From NCBI RefSeq assembly GCF_900573885.1, contig NZ_UPSE01000166.1:1-64000 (forward strand): DNA of 64,000 bases. The letters are read 5' to 3'. The translations under genes were made by a program, and so were the position numbers. The stretch is from Pseudomonas viridiflava (GTDB lineage: Bacteria; Pseudomonadota; Gammaproteobacteria; Pseudomonadales; Pseudomonadaceae). Position 1 is the stretch's first letter. Each line of letters opens with the position of its first letter. The notes below the pieces were generated by a model, which saw only the letters and a list, made by a program, of their open reading frames with translations, did not search any database and had not been told where the DNA came from. Shown here piece by piece: positions 16,097 to 24,690 of this stretch.

Positions 16097-17031
16097 ATGA
16101 ACAAGCACTGCTTTCGCCTGATTTTCAGCAAGCCGCTCGGCTTTTTAATTCCCGTCGCTGAAATCACCACGGCCCAGCGCAAGCCCGGGCAGCAGCAAGC
16201 CTGTCCAGCGGCCTCCGTTCCGTTAATTCCGCCCATTCTGTCGTTAAAACGCCTCGTGCTTTCCGTGCTGATGGCGGCTACGCCCGGTTGGGCTGCGGCG
16301 GAAATTCTGCTGGATCGAAACTTTGGCGGTACTTCTGTGGGCAGTGCTGCCAATGGTGTTCCGGTCATCGAGATTGCCAAAAGGCCGGCCCGGTCGACGA
16401 GGAAAAGGGCTCGTCGCTGAGCGTGATTTCCGGCGGCAATATTGATCTGATCGGCGCCACCACCGAGTCCGACAACGTGCTGCTGCAAACCAGCGGCACC
16501 CTGAATATGAAAGACCTGTACGAAGCACGTTCGGCCTTTGATGCGGTGGGCGCCAGCGGGTTTTTATCGCAAGTAGACATTACCGAAATGGCCTCGTCGG
16601 CCACCTCGGTGGGCAACGCCCTGAACGCCAAGAACCTCACCGTTAAAGCCCTGGGCGACTGGAACATCACCGGTGGCGACATCAACGCCCGCAACAGTGA
16701 CGTACAGGTCGGTGGCGACATGACAGTGGCGGCGGGCAAAGACCTGGCTTTCCACGAGAAAACCGTCAAAACCACGCAATTGGTGATCAGCGCCGGTGTG
16801 GGTGGCGGTGGTTATGAAGCCAACGCCATGCTGGGTTCGGCACCCACTGTGGACACGAAACTGGGCGGTGCCTTTGCCAAGAAAACAGAGGATGCCGTCA
16901 CCTCAGGCAGCGACGCCAGTGCAGGCCGTTCGCCTGATTCGCACACGCTGGCCACCACTGGCGCCGGAACGCGCACCGGCGCCAATGCAGGCCGTGGCGG
17001 CACCAGCGGTGCGAACCTGAAAGTCAAATAA
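16097..17031 (+). pseudogene. Remnant of an FhaB/CdiA-type two-partner-secretion adhesin
   Basis: The 5' part (16097 to about 16380) encodes an extended signal peptide of the ESPR type, beginning MNKHCFRLIFSKPLGFLIP, a second hydrophobic stretch ending GWAAA, and the first strands of a TPS domain (ANGVPVIEIA). Near 16375–16390 the frame changes. From there to 17031 another frame encodes haemagglutinin-type repeat sequence (GSSLSVISGGNIDLIGATTES, ITGGDINARNSDVQVGGDMTVAAGKDLAFHE) and stops at 17029–17031. Intact members of this family run to thousands of residues, so an internal deletion removed most of the gene and broke the frame. No TpsB partner gene is in the window. Confidence 0.8.
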
Positions 17032-17059
17032 TCTCGATCCGAAAATTGCGCATAATTTT

Positions 17060-17923
17060 TTGCGTACAACGGGCATTTCGCTCTACGGAGCAACGAAAAT
17101 ATTCCCAGGCGGCACCGCACCTACATTCGAGCAGATAAACCGTTGGGTGAACAGCGAGTCGCAACGAAACGCAGCCGGGGGGTTGTTAAAATGGGCTCTA
17201 GACCAAAATATAAATGTGGCCAAAGCGATTACTTGGTTAAGTAATAAAGGCGCCAGCACTTATGGTAAGGCCCGGCTAAATGAAAAAGGCAACAAGATAA
17301 CAACCGAGCAAATGAAGGCTTGGAACGACATGACTCAACAGCAAAAATACGCTGCCGGCGGGCCGTTAAAATGGGCCGAACAACAAAACATTAGCCAGAC
17401 TAGCGCGCTAACCCACCTAACTGATACGGGTCTCCGATCAAGAACGAGGCAAAAGTTCCTCGATAAAGGCGAAAAAATAACCACCGCGCAGATAAAAGAG
17501 TGGCGCGAACTATCCGAGGCACAGAAAAAAGAAGCAGGGGGTTGGTTGGCGTGGGCACAAAAACGAAATATAAGGCCAAGCAACGCACGTCACTATTTAA
17601 CTAATAAAGGTATTAAAAAATTAGCTGTAACTAGAATAGCTCACGCAGAAAAGATGGCGCAGATAGCAGAGACAGCGCCGCAAGCCTGGGATTTATGGGC
17701 GGATGAACTTGATATTACCCCGGACAGCCCCCACGGAATGATAACTATGCCAAATGCGAATAATCCAGGCCGTTCAAGGGACCGTCACAGTTCGCTAGCC
17801 AGTGCATCTTCCCCACTGCCAGCCGCACCGTCATCAAGCATGGCGATTGAGCAGCAAGTCTTTCATGCGCCGGGTTCAAAAACAGGCGCTGAAACGGCTG
17901 ACGCTGTTGAATTGCGGGAGTAG
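17060..17923 (+). CDS. Unassigned protein with three 60-residue repeats, AT-rich
   Basis: A 287-codon frame from a possible TTG start. I do not recognise the family. Residues about 21–200 are three repeats with a period of 60: AAGGLLKWALDQNI (38–51), AAGGPLKWAEQQNI (98–111) and EAGGWLAWAQKRNI (158–171). Each is followed by an A-x3-L-x3-G segment and then by KGxKITTxQ-x3-W. The pattern suggests a helical-repeat protein. The tail from about residue 230 is Ser/Pro/Ala-rich and matches the local base composition again. The repeat part is visibly AT-richer (45% GC in the stretch I counted, 17221–17280) than its neighbours. No ATG or clear ribosome-binding site precedes it. It may be transferred cargo, an orphan toxin/effector module or a fragment. 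Confidence 0.5.
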   Translation: MRTTGISLYGATKIFPGGTAPTFEQINRWVNSESQRNAAGGLLKWALDQNINVAKAITWLSNKGASTYGKARLNEKGNKITTEQMKAWNDMTQQQKYAAGGPLKWAEQQNISQTSALTHLTDTGLRSRTRQKFLDKGEKITTAQIKEWRELSEAQKKEAGGWLAWAQKRNIRPSNARHYLTNKGIKKLAVTRIAHAEKMAQIAETAPQAWDLWADELDITPDSPHGMITMPNANNPGRSRDRHSSLASASSPLPAAPSSSMAIEQQVFHAPGSKTGAETADAVELRE

Positions 17924-18157
17924 CGCATCGGCACAAGGCTATCTCCGGCCACAGGGGAATGAAGAGGCACGTCGCAGGGCTACCTCTTACATGGCGCCAG
18001 CAATGAGCATGGCGGACAAGTCCTGCGCGCGTACTGATCAAACTTGCTCTGAGAGACAGCGCGCGACCACTCGGCTAAACCCGCTGAGTCAGCAGGCCCC
18101 CAAAAACGGAACGACCGTGCTAGATTTGCCGTTCGCCATAGCCAACGTGAGCGCGCC

Positions 18158-18763
18158 ATGTCCGTCACCTTCCGTCCTGCCCGCCCCGAGGATTTCGCCG
18201 CCGCGGTTCCACTGATTTACAGCTCTGGCCCGGCAGCGTTCGATTACGTGTTCGGTGCTGGGCAGGTGCAGCATTTTTTGCAGCAGGCGTTCGTGGGATT
18301 GCACGGGCAGTTCAGCCATCGTCAGCATTGGGTGGGTGAGTTGCAGGGGCGCGTGGTCGTGGTCGGTACGCTGATTCGCAGCGACGACAATCTGCGCCAT
18401 ATGCTCACCGCCACCCGGCAGATTCTGGGCTTCTACGGAATGTGTAAAGGCGCCGGAGTCATGCGCAGAGGTTTGCGGGTTGAACAACTGATCAAGCCGC
18501 CAAAAAAAGGCTTAAGCTACTTTGCTCATCTTGGCGTGCAAGCGGGCCTGACCGGTCAGGGTATTGGTACTCAATTGGTCGATCACTTGCTGAAGCTGGG
18601 TGCCGCCCATGGCGTGCCAATGGCAGCGCTGGATGTGTCGGCGGAGAATCCGCTGGCGCAGGCGCTGTATGAGCGCTTGGGATTCAAGGTGGTGGCCAGG
18701 CGTGTTTCCACCTTGCCGCAGGTGCCAGACCATCACTATATGGAGCGTGTCCAGGCGGCGTGA
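18158..18763 (+). CDS. GNAT-family N-acetyltransferase
   Basis: A 201-residue acetyltransferase. The acetyl-CoA-binding segment is GVQAGLTGQGIGTQLVDHLL, followed by MAALDVSAENPLAQALYERLGFKVVARR. The N-terminal half (FRPARPEDFAAAVPLIYSSGP) is of the type often annotated as ribosomal-alanine-acetyltransferase-like in Pseudomonas. The substrate is unknown. It ends 22 bp before the convergent aldehyde dehydrogenase stop. The 234 bp upstream (17924–18157) contain nothing I can identify. Confidence 0.82.
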   Translation: MSVTFRPARPEDFAAAVPLIYSSGPAAFDYVFGAGQVQHFLQQAFVGLHGQFSHRQHWVGELQGRVVVVGTLIRSDDNLRHMLTATRQILGFYGMCKGAGVMRRGLRVEQLIKPPKKGLSYFAHLGVQAGLTGQGIGTQLVDHLLKLGAAHGVPMAALDVSAENPLAQALYERLGFKVVARRVSTLPQVPDHHYMERVQAA

Positions 18764-18785
18764 GAACAACGCCGCCTGCCATGAC

Positions 18786-20258
18786 TTACTTGAGGTACCA
18801 GCCCCACGGCTCGGTTCCGATGTATTCGGTAACCTGTTTCATCTCCAGGTAATTGTCCAGTCCCCAACGCCCCAGCTCGCGACCAATGCCGCTTTGTTTC
18901 ATGCCGCCCCACGGTGCCTGGTTGAAAGTGGGTTGCGAGCAATTGACCCAGACGATGCCGGCGCGCAGGCCATTGGCGACGCGCGTGGCACGCTGCGGAT
19001 CGGCACTCATCACCGCGCCGGCCAGGCCAAAGCGGCTGGCGTTGGCCATGCGAATGGCGTCGGCTTCGGTGGCGAAGCGTTTGACGCATAGCAGCGGGCC
19101 GAAGACTTCCTCGCGCCAGATAATGCTGTTCTCTGCAGGCTCATCAAAAATGGTCGGCTCAATGAAATAACCGCGTTCAAGATGAGCCGGACGCTTGCCG
19201 CCGGTGAGCAATTTCGCGCCGCTGAGTTTGGCCTGCTCGACGAAGCCGATGACCTTCTCCAGTTGCCCCTGGCTTACTAATGGTCCGAGCAATACGCCGG
19301 GTTCCATGCCATTACCAATGGTGATGGCGCGTGCGGCGTCTACCAGCCGTTCGAGTAATTTGTCGGCGATGCCTTGCTGCACCAGCAGGCGCGATGTGGC
19401 GCTGCACACCTGGCCCTGGTTCCAGAAAATACCGAACAGAATCCATTCCACCGCTGCCTCGATATCGGCATCGTCGAAAACGATGAATGCCGACTTGCCG
19501 CCCAGTTCGAGGCTGATGTTTTTGATGTCAGCAGCGGCGGCCGACATGATTTTCGCGCCCGTTGGCACACTGCCGGTGAAGGCCAGCTTGTCCACTTGCG
19601 GATGCTGACTGAGCGGACTGCCCGCCTCCGCTCCAAGCCCGGTGACAATGTTCAGCACGCCAGCCGGCAAGCCAACGCGGTCAGCCGCCGCGGCCAGTTC
19701 CAGGGCGGTGAGCGGCGTCAGTTCGGACGGCTTGAGCACCACGGTGGCGCCTGCCGCCAACGCCGGCGCGACTTTCCAAGAAGCCATCAGCAGCGGGTAG
19801 TTCCATGGAATAATCTGCCCGGCCACGCCAATCGGTTCACGGCGAATGTGGCAGCGAAAGCGCTCGTCCGGCAGCGCCAGAGGCTCGTTCTGCTGGCCGT
19901 CCAGCTCGCGCGCCAGTTCGGCGTAGTAGCGAAAGCAGCCGATCGCATCGCCGATATCCCACTGCGCTTCGGGCAGCGGTTTGCCGTTGTCGCGCACTTC
20001 CAGCTGCGCCAGGTCGTCCTGGCTGCCTTCCAGTTCATTGGCCAGGGCATCGAGCCATTTCGCCCGCTCGGCGCCGGTGGTCTGCCCCCAGCCGTTGTCG
20101 AAGGCGCGGCGCGCGGCGCGCACGGCGTGGTCGATGTCTTCCTCGGTGCCAGCCGGTACACGCTGGATCACCGCTTCGGTGGCCGGGTCGACGGTTTCGA
20201 AATAGCCACCCAGGTCCGGGTTTACCCATTGCCCGTTGATATACAGCTGATCGCGCAT
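18786..20258 (-). CDS. Aldehyde dehydrogenase (betaine/aminoaldehyde type)
   Basis: A 490-residue NAD(P)-dependent aldehyde dehydrogenase with every catalytic landmark: N153 in PWNYPLL, the FTGSVPTG cofactor loop, E251 in LELGGKSAF and the nucleophile C285 in NQGQVCSATSR. It is closest in style to betaine-aldehyde and aminobutyraldehyde dehydrogenases. As last gene of an operon with a polyamine-type ABC transporter, it probably oxidises an aminoaldehyde made during polyamine breakdown; that substrate is inference. It begins 10 bp after the permease stop. No amine oxidase or transaminase is present in the operon. Confidence 0.88.
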   Translation of the reverse strand: MRDQLYINGQWVNPDLGGYFETVDPATEAVIQRVPAGTEEDIDHAVRAARRAFDNGWGQTTGAERAKWLDALANELEGSQDDLAQLEVRDNGKPLPEAQWDIGDAIGCFRYYAELARELDGQQNEPLALPDERFRCHIRREPIGVAGQIIPWNYPLLMASWKVAPALAAGATVVLKPSELTPLTALELAAAADRVGLPAGVLNIVTGLGAEAGSPLSQHPQVDKLAFTGSVPTGAKIMSAAAADIKNISLELGGKSAFIVFDDADIEAAVEWILFGIFWNQGQVCSATSRLLVQQGIADKLLERLVDAARAITIGNGMEPGVLLGPLVSQGQLEKVIGFVEQAKLSGAKLLTGGKRPAHLERGYFIEPTIFDEPAENSIIWREEVFGPLLCVKRFATEADAIRMANASRFGLAGAVMSADPQRATRVANGLRAGIVWVNCSQPTFNQAPWGGMKQSGIGRELGRWGLDNYLEMKQVTEYIGTEPWGWYLK

Positions 20259-20268
20259 GACGCTCTCC

Positions 20269-21099
20269 TTACGCCGCCACGCCGGTGCGGCGGTTTTGCA
20301 GATAACGGGAGGTGAACAGCAGCGCCAGCGAGGCGAGGATGATCACCGTGGATACGGCATTGATCTCCGGGGTAACGCCCCGGCGGATCGAAGAAAAAAT
20401 GTAGATCGGCAAGGTGGTTTCCGAGCCAGCCACGAAAAAAGCGATGATGAAATCGTCAAAGCTGAAGGTGAACGCCAACAGAAAGCCCGCCATGATGGCC
20501 GGCGCAATCTGCGGCAGGATCACCCGCCAGAACGTTTCCAGCGGCGGCGCGTAAAGGTCGGCCGAGGCTTCGAGCAGCGATTTATCCAGCGCATCGACAC
20601 GGGTGCGCACAATGACCATCACCAGCGCCATGGTGAACAACGAGTGCGCTGCCACCACGGTGAAAAAGCCCATCCGCAGTTTCGGAATGCCCATGTCCAG
20701 CGCCGCCAGCAGCGGGTTGAACAGGTCGAACAAGGTGATGAAGGCAATGAGCGTGGCAATGCCGATCACGATGCCAGGGACGATGATCGCGCAATACGTC
20801 AGCGCATCGAACAGCATCCGCACCCGGCCACTGACCCGTTGCAACCCGAACACCGCAAGCGTGCCAAACAGGGTCGCCAGCGTGGCCGAGCACAGCGCGA
20901 TCAGCGCGCTGTTCCCCAACGCTTCCATGATGAAAGGGTTGTCGAACGCCCGGCCAAACCACTGGGTGGAACAGCATTCGAACGACAGCCCGCTGCGCCC
21001 CGCGTTGAAGCTGAACAGCATGATCAGGGCGATGGGTGCATACAGAAACAGGTACACCGACGTGGAATAGCCACGCAGCCATAACGCTTTGTCGTTCAT
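20269..21099 (-). CDS. potI: Polyamine-type ABC transporter permease (PotI-like)
   Basis: A 276-residue inner-membrane permease with six predicted transmembrane segments. The EAA loop, LLEASADLYAPPLETFWRVILPQIAPAI, contacts the ATPase, and FSFDDFIIAFFVAG is typical of PotC/PotI. The start at 21099 follows the upstream permease stop by one base (TGAG-ATG), so the pair is translationally coupled. An upstream in-frame start at 21132 would overlap that gene. It imports putrescine, spermidine or a related amine with the neighbouring subunits. Confidence 0.86.
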   Translation of the reverse strand: MNDKALWLRGYSTSVYLFLYAPIALIMLFSFNAGRSGLSFECCSTQWFGRAFDNPFIMEALGNSALIALCSATLATLFGTLAVFGLQRVSGRVRMLFDALTYCAIIVPGIVIGIATLIAFITLFDLFNPLLAALDMGIPKLRMGFFTVVAAHSLFTMALVMVIVRTRVDALDKSLLEASADLYAPPLETFWRVILPQIAPAIMAGFLLAFTFSFDDFIIAFFVAGSETTLPIYIFSSIRRGVTPEINAVSTVIILASLALLFTSRYLQNRRTGVAA

Positions 21100-21100
21100 C

Positions 21101-22015
21101 TCAGACCATCCCGTCTTGCTGGCGGCCGCCATAACGCGCCACCAGTTTCAGATACACCGCGATAATGGCCAGCATCATCGCCACCAGGGTCATGGCCACC
21201 GCGCTGCCGAACGGCCAGTTGCGCGATTGCAGGAACAGATCGACCAGCGCATTGCCAACGAAAAACACCTTGCCGCCGCCCAGAATCGCCGGAATCAGGA
21301 ACTCGCCCATCAGCAGGATAAACACCAGCATCACCCCGGTGATCACCCCCGGAGCGGATAACGGCAAGGTCACCCGGCGGAAGGTTTCCAGCGCGCCAGC
21401 GCCCAGGTCATGTGAGGCTTCAAGCAAGCGCTTATCGAGCTTTTCCAGACTTACGTAGATGGGAAACACCATCAGCGGCAGGTAGCCGTAGACGATGCCA
21501 ATCAGCACCGCCGTAGGTGTGTTGATCAGGCGCACATCGTCCAGCCCGAGGCTGGCGAGGAGCGCGGGAATGCCTTTGCCGCTGAGGATAAAAATCCACG
21601 CGTAGGTACGGATCAGGAAACTGGTCCAGAACGGCACGATCACCAGAGTCAGCAGCGACGAGCGGTTGCGCCGCACCTTCACCGCGAGGAAATAGGCCAG
21701 CGGATACGCCGCCAGCAGACACACCAGCGTGCCCAGCGGCGCAAGAATCAGGGTGTTGCTGAACGCCGCCGCGCGTGAAGCCAGGTTCAGGTAATTGGTA
21801 AAGGTAAACGCCGGGCTGTAACCGCCGACAGCGCTGCGCTCGCCGACGCTGAACAGCAGAATGACCACCAGCGGCATCAACAGCAGCAGCACAAACCACA
21901 GCGTCGAGGGCAACAACAGCAGCCAGGTGATACGCCGACGGAGGCTGGCCGGCTGCGCAGGCGCAGGCGCAGGCGCTGCCGCCGTGGAGAGCGGCGCGCT
22001 AACGGCAATGTTCAT
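21101..22015 (-). CDS. potH: Polyamine-type ABC transporter permease (PotH-like)
   Basis: A 304-residue permease. A short Ala/Pro-rich cytoplasmic N-terminus leads to the first membrane segment, followed by the PotB/PotH landmarks FWTSFLIRTYAWIFIL, the EAA loop LLEASHDLGAGALETFRRVTLPLSAPG, and MGEFLIPAILGGGK. The start at 22015 is preceded by AAGGA seven bases upstream. The alternative at 22033 has no site. It forms the membrane channel with the PotI-like subunit downstream. Confidence 0.86.
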   Translation of the reverse strand: MNIAVSAPLSTAAAPAPAPAQPASLRRRITWLLLLPSTLWFVLLLLMPLVVILLFSVGERSAVGGYSPAFTFTNYLNLASRAAAFSNTLILAPLGTLVCLLAAYPLAYFLAVKVRRNRSSLLTLVIVPFWTSFLIRTYAWIFILSGKGIPALLASLGLDDVRLINTPTAVLIGIVYGYLPLMVFPIYVSLEKLDKRLLEASHDLGAGALETFRRVTLPLSAPGVITGVMLVFILLMGEFLIPAILGGGKVFFVGNALVDLFLQSRNWPFGSAVAMTLVAMMLAIIAVYLKLVARYGGRQQDGMV

Positions 22016-22051
22016 GGGATTGTCCTTGGGCATATGTCAGTCTCACTCGGT

Positions 22052-22143
22052 CAGCCCCCTCTCCCTCTGGGAGAGGGTTGGGGTGAGGGTGCTTGCCAGC
22101 AAAACCCTCTCCCTAACCCTCTCCCGCAAGCGGGCAGAGGGGA
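22052..22143. repeat. CCCTCTCCC-type intergenic repeat
   Basis: CCCTCTCCCTCTGGGAGAGGG is followed by TTGGGGTGAGGG and then by CCCTCTCCCTAACCCTCTCCC, CGC and GCGGG blocks, forming nested inverted units between the binding-protein and permease genes. Similar elements are common between genes in Pseudomonas and relatives. Its stem–loops may uncouple expression of the binding protein (upstream) from the permeases. Confidence 0.7.
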
Positions 22144-22158
22144 CAGACCGTGGTGGCG

Positions 22159-23301
22159 TTACGCGGCTTTGAACCGCGCCATCAATTCCGCTCGCACCGG
22201 GCTGGTGAGCGTTGCCGCTGCGCCAAATTCAAGGGCGCTGAGCAGTTCTGCGGCCGGGTACATGATCGGGTCGTTGAGCATTTCCTTGGGCAGCAAGGCG
22301 TCCACGCGTTTGTCGCCGCTCGGGTAGCCGTGGGCTTCGACTTCCACCTTGTTTACCTGCGGGTTGAGCAGGAAGTTGATAAAGGCGTAGGCCGCATCGC
22401 GGTGTTCGGCGTCTTTGGGAATAGCGAAGAAGTCGCTCCACAATTCGCCGCCTTCCTTGCCCAGGGTGAACTGCAGGTTTGGCAGGTCGCGGTGCAGCTG
22501 CGAGCCGTCGCCGGTCCAGCACATGGACATCCAGGCATCGCCGCTGCGCATACTCGGCTGGTAGTCGGAGTTGATGGCGAACAGGTGCGGCTTCACCTCG
22601 ATCAGCAGTTTTTCGGCGTCGGCCAGTTCCTTCTCGTCCAGCGAGTTGAAGCCGTAGCCGAATGATTTAAGGGCGTTGCCGATCGCTGTCAGTTGGTAGT
22701 CGTGCACCATCACACGGCCGGTGGCCGGGCCTTTGGCCAGGTCCCAGAACTCTTTCCAGGACGTGGGTTTGGTTTTGATCTTTTCGTCGTCATACACAAA
22801 GCCCGTAGTGCCCCAGTTCTTCGGCACGGCGTACACCTTGCCGTTGACGATGCCCTGTTCCATAAAGCGTTTTTCGTACGCGTTGGGGTCGAAGTTGCTC
22901 AGGCGCGTGAGGTCCAGCGGTTCGATCAGGCCCAACTCCACGTAGGTGCTGATGGTGTAGTTGGTGGGCACAAACACGTCCCAGCCGCTGCCGCCGGCTT
23001 GCAGCTTGGCGAGCATCTCCTCGTTGGAGCCGAACACGCTCATCTGCACCTTGGCGCCGGTCTGGCTGGCAAAGGCTTCAAGGTTCTTGGCGTTGTGGTA
23101 GTTGGGCCAGGTGGCGATGGCCACGCGGTCGCCGATGGCGCCTTTTTCGGCAGCGAATGCGTTGCTGGTGAGTACGCCGGGCATATTGGTGGCGACCACC
23201 GCGGCGGCCACGCCCAGGCCGGTGCGGCCGAGGAAGTCGCGACGGGTGATTGAGCCGTTCTGCCAGCTACGCATCGTTTTTATGAAGTCTTTGCCATCCA
23301 T
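22159..23301 (-). CDS. potF: Periplasmic polyamine-binding protein, Tat-exported (PotD/PotF-like)
   Basis: A 380-residue solute-binding protein. A twin-arginine signal (SITRRDFLGRTG, R20–R21, followed by a hydrophobic run and an NAFA|AEKG cleavage region) shows export of the folded protein by the Tat system, unlike classical E. coli PotF or PotD. The mature part has the spermidine/putrescine fold: IATWPNYHNAKNLEAF, WDVFVPTNYTISTYVELGLIEPLD, KVYAVPKNWGTTGFVYDD. It should deliver substrate to the PotH/PotI-like permeases. It is encoded between the ATPase and permeases, with a 143 bp repeat-containing gap after it. Confidence 0.87.
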   Translation of the reverse strand: MDGKDFIKTMRSWQNGSITRRDFLGRTGLGVAAAVVATNMPGVLTSNAFAAEKGAIGDRVAIATWPNYHNAKNLEAFASQTGAKVQMSVFGSNEEMLAKLQAGGSGWDVFVPTNYTISTYVELGLIEPLDLTRLSNFDPNAYEKRFMEQGIVNGKVYAVPKNWGTTGFVYDDEKIKTKPTSWKEFWDLAKGPATGRVMVHDYQLTAIGNALKSFGYGFNSLDEKELADAEKLLIEVKPHLFAINSDYQPSMRSGDAWMSMCWTGDGSQLHRDLPNLQFTLGKEGGELWSDFFAIPKDAEHRDAAYAFINFLLNPQVNKVEVEAHGYPSGDKRVDALLPKEMLNDPIMYPAAELLSALEFGAAATLTSPVRAELMARFKAA

Positions 23302-23361
23302 CGGTCATCCCCTTAAACGTGTCGGTTAGTTATTGGTGTACCTGCTGAACTGCGCTGCCTA

Positions 23362-24480
23362 TCAAAGCCCCATCGCCAAGCCATTGGCCTGGTCCCATCC
23401 AATCTGCACGGCGGCGCCGTGTTCGAAACTTGCCTGGTTGTGTTCACGCACTCGCGGAACGCGCACGCAGACGATGCCGAAGGGATCCGTGCGTACGCGG
23501 TATTCAGTGAGGTTGCCCAGATAAATGCGGTCTTCCACGCGGCCGTTCAGGGTCACTTCGCGGCCCAGCGGCGTGTTTGCCGCGCCGATGCTGATCAGCT
23601 CGGGGCGCACCGCAATGCAGCCTTCCACTTGCGGGCTCAAGGCCACGCCGCTCGGGCTGCGCGGGCTGCTCAGTTGCAGGCCCTGGGCGGTTTCCAGCAC
23701 CACGCTGTCGCCGTCGATACGCCGCACGGTGCCGTTGAACAGGTTGGATTCACCGATGAAGTCGGCGACGTAACGGCTGGCCGGGGTTTCATACAACTGC
23801 TCGGGCGTGGCGGTCTGCACGATGAGGCCGTCCTGCATGACGCTGATGCTGTCGCTCATCGACAGCGCCTCTTCCTGATCGTGGGTGACCAGCACAAAAG
23901 TGATGCCCACTTCCCGTTGCAGCCGCAGCAATTCCGACTGCATTTCTTTGCGCAGTTTGCGGTCCAGCGCTGCCAGCGGTTCGTCGAGCAGCAGCACGGT
24001 TGGCTTGTTGACCAGCGCACGCGCCAGGGCCACGCGCTGTTGCTGCCCGCCGGACAGCTCGCTCGGCTTGCGTTGCCCGTAGCCGCTCAGACGCACCATT
24101 TCCAGGGCTTCGTCGGCGAGGCGGCGTTGTTCCTTTTTGTCCGGGCGCGGGGTTTGGTAGCGCAGGCCATAGGCGATGTTGTCGGCCACGCTCAGGTGCG
24201 GAAACAGGGCGTAGCTCTGGAACACCATGTTCACCGGCCGCTGAAATGCCGGCACGCCCGCCACGGAACGACCGGCCAGCAGCACCTCGCCTTCGCACGG
24301 CTGTTCGAAGCCGGCGATCATGCGCAAGGTCGTGGTTTTGCCGCAGCCTGAGCTGCCCAGAAACGAGTGAAAGGCGCCGCGCCGCACCTGGAAACTCACG
24401 CCGTTGACCGCTGGCGTGGCGCCGTAACGCTTCACCACCTGACGGAATTCGATATCGAATGTTTGGCTGGAATCGCTCAC
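23362..24480 (-). CDS. potG: Polyamine-type ABC transporter ATPase (PotA/PotG-like)
   Basis: A 372-residue ATPase. Walker A is GSSGCGKTT (about 42–50), the signature LSGGQQQRVALARAL, Walker B VLLLDEPLAALD and the switch His in LVTHDQEEA. After the ATPase domain a TOBE domain begins near AVRPELISIG, as in the spermidine/putrescine and iron/sulfate importer subfamily. It energises the permeases encoded downstream and is the first transporter gene of the operon, 60 bp before the binding-protein start. Confidence 0.9.
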   Translation of the reverse strand: MSDSSQTFDIEFRQVVKRYGATPAVNGVSFQVRRGAFHSFLGSSGCGKTTTLRMIAGFEQPCEGEVLLAGRSVAGVPAFQRPVNMVFQSYALFPHLSVADNIAYGLRYQTPRPDKKEQRRLADEALEMVRLSGYGQRKPSELSGGQQQRVALARALVNKPTVLLLDEPLAALDRKLRKEMQSELLRLQREVGITFVLVTHDQEEALSMSDSISVMQDGLIVQTATPEQLYETPASRYVADFIGESNLFNGTVRRIDGDSVVLETAQGLQLSSPRSPSGVALSPQVEGCIAVRPELISIGAANTPLGREVTLNGRVEDRIYLGNLTEYRVRTDPFGIVCVRVPRVREHNQASFEHGAAVQIGWDQANGLAMGL

Positions 24481-24585
24481 CGCTCGCCCCTTGCTGGTTC
24501 TTATATGCGTTGGGGAGAAACTAGCAACGGGGGTTTGCGGGCGTATATATCCCTTGGGGGATAGACCGTGGAATTGGCTGGATCG

Positions 24586-24664
24586 CCGTTGGGCTTCGCT
24601 GCGCTCAACCCAACCTACAGGTGCCGCGCGTAGGTTGGGTTGAGCCGCAGGCGAAGCCCAACGG
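24586..24664. repeat. Long inverted repeat of the GTAGGTTGGGTT family
   Basis: The left arm, CCGTTGGGCTTCGC then GCTCAACCCAACCTAC (24586–24618), pairs with the right arm, GTAGGTTGGGTTGAGC then GGCGAAGCCCAACGG (24630–24664), across an 11-base spacer. It lies between the LuxR gene and the transporter operon. A half-copy occurs at 1230–1262. Confidence 0.8.
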
Positions 24665-24690
24665 GGAACCGCGAAATGGCGCGGGCTGGT

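Noticed and set aside
16097..17923. Active contact-dependent inhibition toxin–immunity locus
   Set aside because: The CdiA-like gene is deleted and frame-broken, no CdiB partner is present and no immunity-sized gene follows; only the repeat ORF remains as an open question.
17802..18215. 137-codon plus-strand frame overlapping the end of the repeat protein
   Set aside because: No start context, no domain, low-complexity composition and it overlaps the true GNAT start.
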